The translations under genes and the position numbers were made by a program. Under the pieces are notes generated by a model. That model had not been told where the DNA came from. It did not search any database and worked only from the letters and a program-made list of their open reading frames with translations. From NCBI GenBank assembly GCA_030693105.1, contig JAUYBK010000080.1:1-6357 (forward strand): 6,357 nucleotides of DNA, read 5' to 3'. The first letter of the stretch is position 1, and each line of letters begins with the position of its first letter. The DNA is from Methanobacteriaceae archaeon. GTDB taxonomy: Archaea; Methanobacteriota; Methanobacteria; Methanobacteriales; Methanobacteriaceae. This document shows positions 1 to 4,647 of this stretch, piece after piece.

Positions 1-90
1 ATATTTTTTTTAACTTTTTTAGAGTTTGCAAAATACAAGCAGTAATAAAAATTAGATTTTCGTATACATTTATGTGATTTTGCCCTATCT
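1..90. other. AT-rich flank downstream of the membrane-protein gene
   Basis: This short non-coding stretch lies beyond the stop codon of the minus-strand membrane-protein gene. On the plus strand it has two T-runs (4-11 and 15-20), which could end a plus-strand transcript entering from outside the window. On the minus strand there is only a five-T run (about 47-51), a weak candidate for ending the membrane-protein transcript. I see no gene and no convincing hairpin. Confidence 0.4.
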
Positions 91-1173
91 TCACATTCTC
101 CTGCGTATAGTAACCATGTGAGCAATTACCAGAGCCGAGAGAACGATGTAGGTCAACATGGCTGCTCCGTTGATGGTACGGTTGAAAAGGAATAATCCGA
201 TCAGGGTCTGGACAATGAATGCGGAAAGAGCGCCTATAAGCAGTGCTTCGCGTCCCAGGTACATCTTACTTCCACTTCTTCTTTTCTTACGGTACTCCCG
301 TAATACGTAAAGTCCGGTGCAGATTACCACCATGCACCAGCCCATCAAGAGGATCAGTCCCAGGTATCCGAAGTCGAAGGCCACCCCAAATATACCAGGG
401 AGCATGTAGTCGATGTAGTCCTTCTTAACCACCAGAACCCCGAAAAAGAGGGGAAAGGGAAGGGTGAAGAAGTTGATGAGACTCATGGGTAGAGAGAGGT
501 ATCCGTCAGACCCGCCCAGGCAGTCTGCTGCCCAATAGCACGATCCCTGAACGTGGCCCCATATAACGGTGTTTTTCACCACCATTTTAATACTGGGAAT
601 GGCGAACTCTTCAAGACGACCTATTCTTAAGAGAGGGCTTAATATGGGAGCGCTGAGAATTCGGGAAAGTACTTCCAGGATGCCGAAACCAGCCAGAGCT
701 GCCAATATAACGGTACCAATCCTTTTGGGTGTTATCTTAACGCTCCTTTTGAAGCTTTTGGACATGATGAGGGTCCCTATTATCCATCCCAGAATCCATA
801 GTATGAGGAAGGAACGGTGCATTAAACCCCCCGCTATGGCTATAACTCCAAAGAGGATTATGGATAAAGCTTTTATGGACGAAGCTTTGATGTCTACTTC
901 CCGCAACAGACTGACCGATGCCGCCAGTGTAACCCAGGAGAAAACAGCAAAGGGTCCGAAAGGATGGACGAACTCGTGATGAGATACGAGGGGTAAAAAC
1001 AGGAACGCGGCATCTGCACTGAATAATCCTGCCAGTAAAACGGTTAGAATAAGGGATAAAAAGAGCACCATGCTCAGGGGAATGGCCACCACATTGAAAA
1101 GCAGTACGATTCCCAGGTAGATCATTACTGCCACTTCTATTATGAACTGCAGATGGTTTTGGGCTATCAACAT
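91..1173 (-). CDS. Polytopic membrane protein, function unknown
   Basis: A 360-residue integral membrane protein that I do not recognise as a named family. Hydrophobic segments are visible at roughly residues 9-29, 31-51, 73-90, 101-118, 121-137, 152-169, 228-249, 258-291 (probably two passes), 309-330 and 336-354, so about ten passes. The longest hydrophilic stretch (about 170-226) sits in the middle and contains Cys212 and Cys218 in the string GSCYWAADC. A short basic loop (REYRKKRRSGSK, 292-303) and a basic C-terminus (IRRRM) are probably cytoplasmic. Many passes around one large central loop resemble the general layout of O-antigen/oligosaccharide polymerases and ligases (Wzy/WaaL), but I see no diagnostic motif, so this is only a suggestion. 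The ATG start is supported by AAGTGAT three bases upstream and a TATA-like box. It lies 144 bp beyond the DUF1002 gene and probably has its own promoter. Confidence 0.85.
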   Translation of the reverse strand: MLIAQNHLQFIIEVAVMIYLGIVLLFNVVAIPLSMVLFLSLILTVLLAGLFSADAAFLFLPLVSHHEFVHPFGPFAVFSWVTLAASVSLLREVDIKASSIKALSIILFGVIAIAGGLMHRSFLILWILGWIIGTLIMSKSFKRSVKITPKRIGTVILAALAGFGILEVLSRILSAPILSPLLRIGRLEEFAIPSIKMVVKNTVIWGHVQGSCYWAADCLGGSDGYLSLPMSLINFFTLPFPLFFGVLVVKKDYIDYMLPGIFGVAFDFGYLGLILLMGWCMVVICTGLYVLREYRKKRRSGSKMYLGREALLIGALSAFIVQTLIGLFLFNRTINGAAMLTYIVLSALVIAHMVTIRRRM

Positions 1174-1220
1174 GATATCACTTTATTTACATTCCCCTTT
1201 TTCTGTGGCTCTCTTATAAC
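1174..1220 (-). promoter_or_regulatory. Promoter and RBS of the membrane-protein gene
   Basis: On the minus strand a TATA-like GTTATAAGAG lies at 1220-1211. An archaeal start about 26 bases downstream of its centre would fall near 1190, leaving a leader of about 17 nt. That leader would contain AAGTGAT (1183-1177), which matches part of the archaeal Shine-Dalgarno consensus GGAGGTGAT and sits three bases before the ATG. The agreement of box, leader and RBS supports this start codon. Confidence 0.5.
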
Positions 1221-1317
1221 TCTATTGTTTTCTCATGCCATATTAATTTGACTACCAGTGGACGTATCCTGATTATGAGTGACCTTTTTTAGAATCAGAC
1301 GTATTTAATCTGGAGAT

Positions 1318-2184
1318 TCACCGACTAAAAAGCCCCTGCAAATAGTTGATGATGTCCTGTAAAATTGCAGCTATTTGGGATAAAATTCCCGGGGCCTCAG
1401 TTGACTGTTGAGTAACTTTTTCTAGCTGATTCTTAAATTCAGTAAGGCTTCCCTGGGCTTTCTGGGAGTTTGAAAGGGCAGTTGCGATTTGTTGGGCTTG
1501 CTGGTCGGTGAGGGTGATGTTCATGGTGTTGGCCATGTTAATGACAATTACCTTTATTTGGGTGGGGTCCTGCAGGTTCTGCTTTTGCACTTCCGTTTTG
1601 GTTTTGTCAAATAGTTCCGCAACCTTATCCGGGTTCTGCCCAGTCTGGTTCACTACTTGCGTTTCAACGTAAAGCTCCTCAGTTGCTGCTTTTTTAGCTT
1701 CAGGGGGGATGGGAGTTCCGACTGCTATTTCGTAGGACTTAAGAACACCGGCCAGTGCAGATTCACCTGAAGAAAGTGACGGAGAAGAAACTACCACGTA
1801 ACCATTTTCTATTCCCGATGACTTTAAGGCAGTGGCGTACATTTTAGGAGTTACTATTTTCACTTTACTGGTGTCCACGATGATCTTGATCCCCTGGTTG
1901 TAACTCAAGTCTACCATTGCACATGAAACTATCTGTCCGGCCCCGTAAGTTTTTCCCGTGATGTTTTTTGCAATAGAATTAACTTCAGAAGCGGTTATAA
2001 TCCTATATGTGGTGTCTTTTAAACTTTTGTTGCTGTGAGACTGGAAATAATTGAACATGGAATCTTTAAGGGCCTGATTGGAATAAGTTGCCTCTCCGTA
2101 GGTTATGGCCAAACCTTGGGTCGAACTGTACGCGGGAGATGCTGCTACCAGCAGAATCAGGGCTATAAAAATCAAACACTTCAT
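1318..2184 (-). CDS. Secreted DUF1002-family protein
   Basis: A 288-residue exported protein of the DUF1002 family (relatives include Bacillus YpuA); its biochemical role is unknown. An N-terminal signal peptide is plain: MKCLIF, a hydrophobic core to about residue 15, then SPAYSS as a likely cleavage region near 20-21. Cys3 is too early for a lipobox. The family core is recognised at 23-160: the ITYGEATYSNQ start, the SCAMVDL strand around Cys88, VKIVTPKMYATALKSSGI (108-125) and the SGESALAGVLKSYE segment (139-152). The last part (about 165-288) is helical and Gln-rich, with the family-like stretch NITLTDQQAQQIATAL (222-237), and ends in an amphipathic helix rich in Ile and Leu. No membrane anchor follows the signal peptide, so the protein is probably released or wall-associated. 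The ATG is well supported by AGGTGG four bases upstream. Bacterial ypuA is, as I recall, under envelope-stress control, which fits an envelope role but proves nothing here. Confidence 0.88.
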   Translation of the reverse strand: MKCLIFIALILLVAASPAYSSTQGLAITYGEATYSNQALKDSMFNYFQSHSNKSLKDTTYRIITASEVNSIAKNITGKTYGAGQIVSCAMVDLSYNQGIKIIVDTSKVKIVTPKMYATALKSSGIENGYVVVSSPSLSSGESALAGVLKSYEIAVGTPIPPEAKKAATEELYVETQVVNQTGQNPDKVAELFDKTKTEVQKQNLQDPTQIKVIVINMANTMNITLTDQQAQQIATALSNSQKAQGSLTEFKNQLEKVTQQSTEAPGILSQIAAILQDIINYLQGLFSR

Positions 2185-2251
2185 TAAACCACCTATTCTG
2201 ATTTTTTAGTATATTATATATCAACAAAATAGTTTCAAATCTTTTTATAAG
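2185..2251 (-). promoter_or_regulatory. Promoter and RBS of the DUF1002 gene
   Basis: AGGTGG on the minus strand (2194-2189) is a good Shine-Dalgarno site four bases before the ATG. Two TATA-like sequences lie upstream: TATATAATATA (2220-2210) and CTTATAAAAAG (2251-2241). The nearer one would place transcription start near 2190, inside the RBS, so the farther one (start near 2220, leader of about 35 nt) is the better choice. It begins just after the taw1 stop codon, which suggests that the DUF1002 gene can be transcribed independently of taw1. Confidence 0.5.
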
Positions 2252-2261
2252 TTGGAATTTT

Positions 2262-3194
2262 TCATTTCAACAACACCACTCGACTCTCAAAAGCTTCATC
2301 TACAACCTTTTTACCGCATAAATCCGCAATTAATTGGGCAAAACTTTTAAGATCCTCATAACTGGGCATGTTTTCCAGCTTCAAACGGTCTATGGAGCTT
2401 CCCACGTACATGTAGGCCTTAATTTCCACGAAGTCTGGATTGCTTCTTTTTATAATATCAGCATATTCCTGTGGTTTTAACATATTATTATCTTTAACGC
2501 AAGTCATCCGAATAACAGTACGGCTATCGAAACTGGAAAGCAGATCTAGGGACTGGTTTAATTTTTCCCAACCCTTTTCAACTTGAGGTAAGCATAAATC
2601 GTTATAAACGTTTCTGTTAGGTGCATCAAGGGATAAATATAACTGAGTAGGTTCTGTGGATAAATTTTCAAGCCTTTCCGGGGTGAGACCATTGCTAACC
2701 AGGAAAGTGGTGAAATTTTTTTTATTGAATTCTTCTAAAAGACCTTCAATTTTGGGATAGAGCATAGGCTCTCCAGCCAGTGATATGGCAGCATTGTTAG
2801 GATGCTGGGCCTGCTGAATCTTCTGAATGTTGGCCCGTTCGTTCCCAAAGTAACCCACCAGAAGACTGCGCTGAGCTTTTATACATTCTTCTATTATTTT
2901 CGCGGGCTCGTCATAAGGACCTTCCCACTGGGGGCTGGTTATCGAAACATCTCTCCAACAGAATAAACATTTATGGTGGCAAAAGGGTATACTGGGCGAC
3001 ATCTGGAGGCATCTGTGGCTTTTTATGCCGTAAAATTTTTCTTTATAGCAGACTCCTTCATCAGTCATGCTCTTTTTGGTCCAGTGACACACTTTGGCTG
3101 CGGCGTGGCGATGGGACCCCACGAAGCGGTAGCCTTTCTTTTCCAGATTTTCCAGATCTACATCTTTAATTGGCATTTGCTGATTGTTTATCAT
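2262..3194 (-). CDS. taw1: tRNA 4-demethylwyosine synthase (Taw1/TYW1), radical SAM
   Basis: Taw1 builds the tricyclic base 4-demethylwyosine at position 37 of tRNA-Phe. It condenses N1-methylguanosine with a two-carbon unit from pyruvate by radical SAM chemistry in the cytoplasm, and the base helps keep the reading frame at Phe codons. The protein has 310 residues, the usual archaeal length without the flavodoxin domain of eukaryotic TYW1. The radical SAM motif is CHHKCLFC, with Cys72, Cys76 and Cys79. Cys36, Cys49 and Cys62, spaced 13 and 13 residues, match the cysteines that bind the second [4Fe-4S] cluster in characterised archaeal enzymes (26/39/52 there, offset by ten). Further family marks are SLAGEPMLYP (138-147), LVSNGLTPE (165-173), LYLSLDAP (185-192) and IKAYMYVGSS (258-267). 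No Shine-Dalgarno precedes the ATG at 3194. A second ATG (3176, residue 7) lies where a leaderless transcript would begin, so the true start may be six codons later. Confidence 0.95.
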   Translation of the reverse strand: MINNQQMPIKDVDLENLEKKGYRFVGSHRHAAAKVCHWTKKSMTDEGVCYKEKFYGIKSHRCLQMSPSIPFCHHKCLFCWRDVSITSPQWEGPYDEPAKIIEECIKAQRSLLVGYFGNERANIQKIQQAQHPNNAAISLAGEPMLYPKIEGLLEEFNKKNFTTFLVSNGLTPERLENLSTEPTQLYLSLDAPNRNVYNDLCLPQVEKGWEKLNQSLDLLSSFDSRTVIRMTCVKDNNMLKPQEYADIIKRSNPDFVEIKAYMYVGSSIDRLKLENMPSYEDLKSFAQLIADLCGKKVVDEAFESRVVLLK

Positions 3195-3213
3195 AGTATA
3201 TTATAATAAATTT
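3195..3213 (-). promoter_or_regulatory. TATA box of taw1, probably leaderless or nearly so
   Basis: On the minus strand TTTATTATAATA (3213-3202) is TATA-like and lies only about 13 bases from the ATG at 3194. With the usual archaeal spacing of about 26 bases from the box centre, transcription would begin near 3180, inside the first codons and a few bases before the in-frame ATG at 3176. There is no Shine-Dalgarno before either ATG. A second TATA-like TTTATATAT (about 3298-3290) would give a leader of about 75 nt, but that leader would also lack an RBS. Confidence 0.4.
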
Positions 3214-3243
3214 AGGTGGGTACGTGTGTGAATGGAACACTAC

Positions 3244-3262
3244 CCTATATATAACATATAGG
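3244..3262. repeat. Inverted repeat upstream of taw1
   Basis: CCTATAT (3244-3250) and ATATAGG (3256-3262) are perfect inverted arms of 7 bp around a 5-base spacer. The site lies about 50 bp upstream of taw1, a plausible place for a regulator, but arms this AT-rich can arise by chance. Confidence 0.4.
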
Positions 3263-3278
3263 TCTCATGTGGCGCAGA

Positions 3279-3292
3279 ATATTTCGAAATAT
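3279..3292. repeat. Perfect 14-bp palindrome ATATTTCGAAATAT
   Basis: ATATTTCGAAATAT reads identically on both strands with no spacer. It overlaps the start of a TATA-like run (ATATATAAATAG, 3289-3300) and lies about 85 bp upstream of taw1. The form suits a dimeric DNA-binding protein. No regulator is encoded nearby, so this is only a candidate operator. Confidence 0.4.
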
Positions 3293-3495
3293 ATAAATAG
3301 TTGTAATAATCTTTTTAACTTCTTGATTTACAAGTGAATGCTGATTTAAAGTCTTTATAAGCCAAAAAAGGGTAGTATTAACAAAAATTGAAAAGATATC
3401 TTAGATGGCTTAAAGCTGTTTAAAACGTTTATAATATTTTTTTATACTTTAAACCAAATTTAAATCCTTTGATTATTTAAAGGACGGTCTCATAC

Positions 3496-3520
3496 TAGGT
3501 GGGCCTAATTTGGCTACCTA
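3496..3520. repeat. Hairpin-forming inverted repeat
   Basis: TAGGTG-G-GCC (3496-3505) pairs with GGCTACCTA (3512-3520) around a 6-base loop. This gives nine pairs including one G-U, with a single bulged G. It is the most GC-rich structure in the intergenic region. No T-run follows, so it is not an intrinsic terminator; it could be part of a small RNA or a protein-binding site. Confidence 0.4.
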
Positions 3521-3700
3521 TTCCCTGAGTATAAAAGCATAAATATAACCGATTTTGGAGAAATGGGCTTTTAAATAAGCTGATTAACTAAAAATAGCAA
3601 AGGAGTGGTCGGGATGGGTATGCCTCATTTAGATAACTGCAAATAGCGTCTTAAATCTTAAAAAAAGCCATATAAGCGTCTTTTAGTGGCAAAAAAATAG

Positions 3701-3712
3701 AAAGTTTTATAT
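3701..3712 (+). promoter_or_regulatory. Promoter of the transglutaminase-like gene
   Basis: GAAAG followed by TTTTATAT (3705-3712) is a good match to an archaeal BRE plus TATA box. It predicts transcription start near 3734 and a leader of about 50 nt, which would include the GGAGG at 3777. This supports translation starting near 3786-3789 rather than at the GTG at 3864. Confidence 0.55.
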
Positions 3713-3729
3713 GTCATGCTGATTTGACA
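3712..3729. repeat. Inverted repeat between TATA box and predicted transcription start
   Basis: TGTCA (3712-3716) and TGACA (3725-3729) form 5-bp inverted arms around an 8-base spacer. Their position just downstream of the TATA box is where a bound repressor would block transcription. The spacer includes most of ATGCTGATTT, which also occurs at 3338-3347. The arms are short, so the site is a candidate only. Confidence 0.3.
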
Positions 3730-3776
3730 GATAAGTAAGTCCAAAGGAGTTCCATAACACCAATTTATGGGACAAC

Positions 3777-3781
3777 GGAGG
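3777..3781 (+). promoter_or_regulatory. GGAGG ribosome binding site that decides the start
   Basis: GGAGG, continuing as GGAGGCGGT, matches the core of the archaeal consensus GGAGGTGAT. It lies 4 bases before ATA (3786) and 7 bases before ATT (3789), which is ideal spacing for one of these two codons. No ATG, GTG or TTG in this frame lies between the upstream stop (3732-3734) and 3864. Confidence 0.65.
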
Positions 3782-3788
3782 CGGTATA

Positions 3789-4496
3789 ATTAAGCGACTG
3801 CAAATTGGTACACTCCTATTAGTATTAGGTCTAGCCATATGCTTTCTGCCCCTGGTAGGTGGAGTGGTCCAAGAAAAAAGTACCGTAAATTTACAGGAAA
3901 AATCTACTACAAATGTAAATGTTGTAGAAGTTAATGCTGCATACAAAACTAAAAATACTGTTAAGAAGACGGCCAGATCTTACAAGAAGACCAAAACTGT
4001 CTACCAAAAAACTAGAAAGGCTACTTCTCGTTACAGAAGAACTAGCGTAAAGGCAGTTTATTACTACCGTAAAGGGAAACGATACGTACGATACGTACGT
4101 GCCTACTCAACATACAGATCAACAGCCTCATACTCAGCCCCTGCAGCACCTACAAGTGGTGTTGCCAGTGTTGCCGCTGGATCCTCTGAAGATCAGATAC
4201 TTCGAGGAGCTGCTCAGTTTGGATACAGTGGTGCTGCCCACGACGGGGCCACCATTGAACGAATCGGAGCCGGCGACTGCTGGGCCATGAGCGACTATCT
4301 CAACACCAAATTCTCTCAAGTAGGAGTCAGATCCAGAGTAGTTCAATACGCCAACAGCTATGTCAGTAAACATCGTTCCGTCCAACTGTACCAGAGTGAA
4401 GCATGGTTGGATGTACCTTACAAACAATACGGTATAAACAATTTATTCAGCGCCCAATCCAGCAAACCCGGAATGACTGTTATTGCGGGTGGATGA
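3789..4496 (+). CDS. Secreted transglutaminase-like cysteine peptidase family protein, non-canonical start
   Basis: Probable exported enzyme with a transglutaminase/cysteine-protease fold, likely acting on the cell wall. The start given is ATT (235 residues); ATA at 3786 is the alternative. The first canonical start, GTG at 3864, gives 210 residues; its SD-like AGGTGG is only one base away and it would remove the signal peptide IKRLQIGTLLLVLGLAICF. After the signal peptide come two QEKST repeats. A linker follows (residues 52-115 counting ATT as 1) of 64 residues with 12 Lys, 10 Arg, 12 Tyr and no Asp or Glu. The C-terminal domain (about 130-235) carries the probable triad: Cys164 in GAGDCWAMSDYL, His195 in SKHRSVQLY and Asp208 in WLDVPYKQYG. 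From memory, this domain type recurs in Methanobacterium secreted proteins and resembles the triad of pseudomurein endoisopeptidases (PeiW/PeiP, family C71), though it is shorter. The basic linker could bind the anionic wall. It is a single gene between its own promoter and a strong terminator. Domain call is fairly sure, substrate unknown. Confidence 0.75.
   Translation: MKRLQIGTLLLVLGLAICFLPLVGGVVQEKSTVNLQEKSTTNVNVVEVNAAYKTKNTVKKTARSYKKTKTVYQKTRKATSRYRRTSVKAVYYYRKGKRYVRYVRAYSTYRSTASYSAPAAPTSGVASVAAGSSEDQILRGAAQFGYSGAAHDGATIERIGAGDCWAMSDYLNTKFSQVGVRSRVVQYANSYVSKHRSVQLYQSEAWLDVPYKQYGINNLFSAQSSKPGMTVIAGG
4080..4097 (+). repeat. Two tandem copies of a 9-bp in-frame repeat
   Basis: CGATACGTA occurs twice in direct succession, in frame, encoding Arg-Tyr-Val twice within the basic linker of the transglutaminase-like protein, and is followed by another CGT. 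Identical codons in both copies point to recent local duplication (slippage), one way such a linker could change length. Confidence 0.7.
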
Positions 4497-4520
4497 ACTT
4501 CTATAAAATTAAGGAACACT

Positions 4521-4564
4521 AATCAACGGTCGCATGCACGGCTGTTGATTCAAAATATTTTTTT
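4521..4564 (+). terminator. Hairpin plus T-run terminator
   Basis: The 12-base arms AATCAACGGTCG (4521-4532) and CGGCTGTTGATT (4539-4550) pair completely, with two G-U pairs, around the 6-base loop CATGCA. Seven T residues (4558-4564) follow after a short A-rich gap, then more T-rich sequence. It lies 24 bases after the stop codon of the transglutaminase-like gene and separates it from tpiA. Archaeal termination depends mainly on the T-run, so the hairpin may instead protect the 3' end. Confidence 0.75.
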
Positions 4565-4579
4565 ATTTTCATTGAACGC

Positions 4580-4607
4580 TTTTTTTATTTCCTTTCACGC
4601 CTTTTTT
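4580..4607 (+). terminator. Two further T-runs, likely back-up termination signals
   Basis: Seven T residues (4580-4586) and six T residues (4602-4607) follow the hairpin terminator. Each is preceded by a similar short word (AACGC and CACGCC). Runs of T without a hairpin are sufficient termination signals in many archaea, so these probably catch read-through before tpiA. Confidence 0.5.
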
Positions 4608-4647
4608 GCATCCATGAAAGAAAAACCACAATCCTTTTATAATCATG

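Larger units (their letters stand above)
3195..3785. other. AT-rich 590-bp intergenic region between divergent genes
   Basis: I see no convincing gene here on either strand. The region holds the taw1 promoter at its left end and the promoter of the transglutaminase-like gene at its right end. Between them are two palindromes (3244-3262, 3279-3292), a G/C-containing hairpin (3496-3520), several TATA-like stretches (for example 3528-3548) and a ten-codon ORF (MGMPHLDNCK, 3614-3646) with a good Shine-Dalgarno-like AAGGAGTGG before it. Words of 8-10 bases recur: TAGGTGGG at 3213 and 3496, GGTCTCAT at 3261 and 3486, ATGCTGATTT at 3338 and 3716, AGCGTCTT at 3645 and 3675. This is long for an intergenic space in a methanogen and could hide a small RNA, but I recognise no known RNA family. 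Confidence 0.6.

Noticed and set aside
569..979. Plus-strand 136-codon ORF opposite the membrane-protein gene
   Set aside because: It is the antisense shadow of a gene with clear membrane segments, an RBS and a promoter; its own sequence is Arg/Lys-rich without domain features.
1261..1304. GACGTAT direct repeat (1261, 1298) enclosing a CTGATT/AATCAG inverted repeat
   Set aside because: Arms of 6-7 bases with an 18-base loop are within chance for AT-rich DNA, and no T-run follows on the minus strand, so I do not call a terminator or attachment site.
2973..3206. Plus-strand 77-codon ORF opposite taw1
   Set aside because: It lies entirely antisense to the start of taw1, whose cysteine motifs are in the other strand; no RBS or family resemblance.
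3195..3785. Possible CRISPR, insertion sequence, tRNA or attachment site in the long intergenic gap
   Set aside because: The repeated words are too short and irregular for CRISPR. There are no transposase remnants, no terminal inverted repeats and no tRNA cloverleaf.
3707..3946. Minus-strand 79-codon ORF over the start of the transglutaminase-like gene
   Set aside because: It overlaps the signal-peptide region antisense and has no RBS; the plus-strand reading has a promoter, RBS and signal peptide.
4134..4427. Minus-strand 97-codon ORF
   Set aside because: Antisense to the conserved Cys-His-Asp domain, so it is a shadow.
4592..4620. CTTTCA/TGAAAG inverted repeat near the T-runs
   Set aside because: A 6-bp AT-rich stem with a 17-base loop is too weak to be called a structure.
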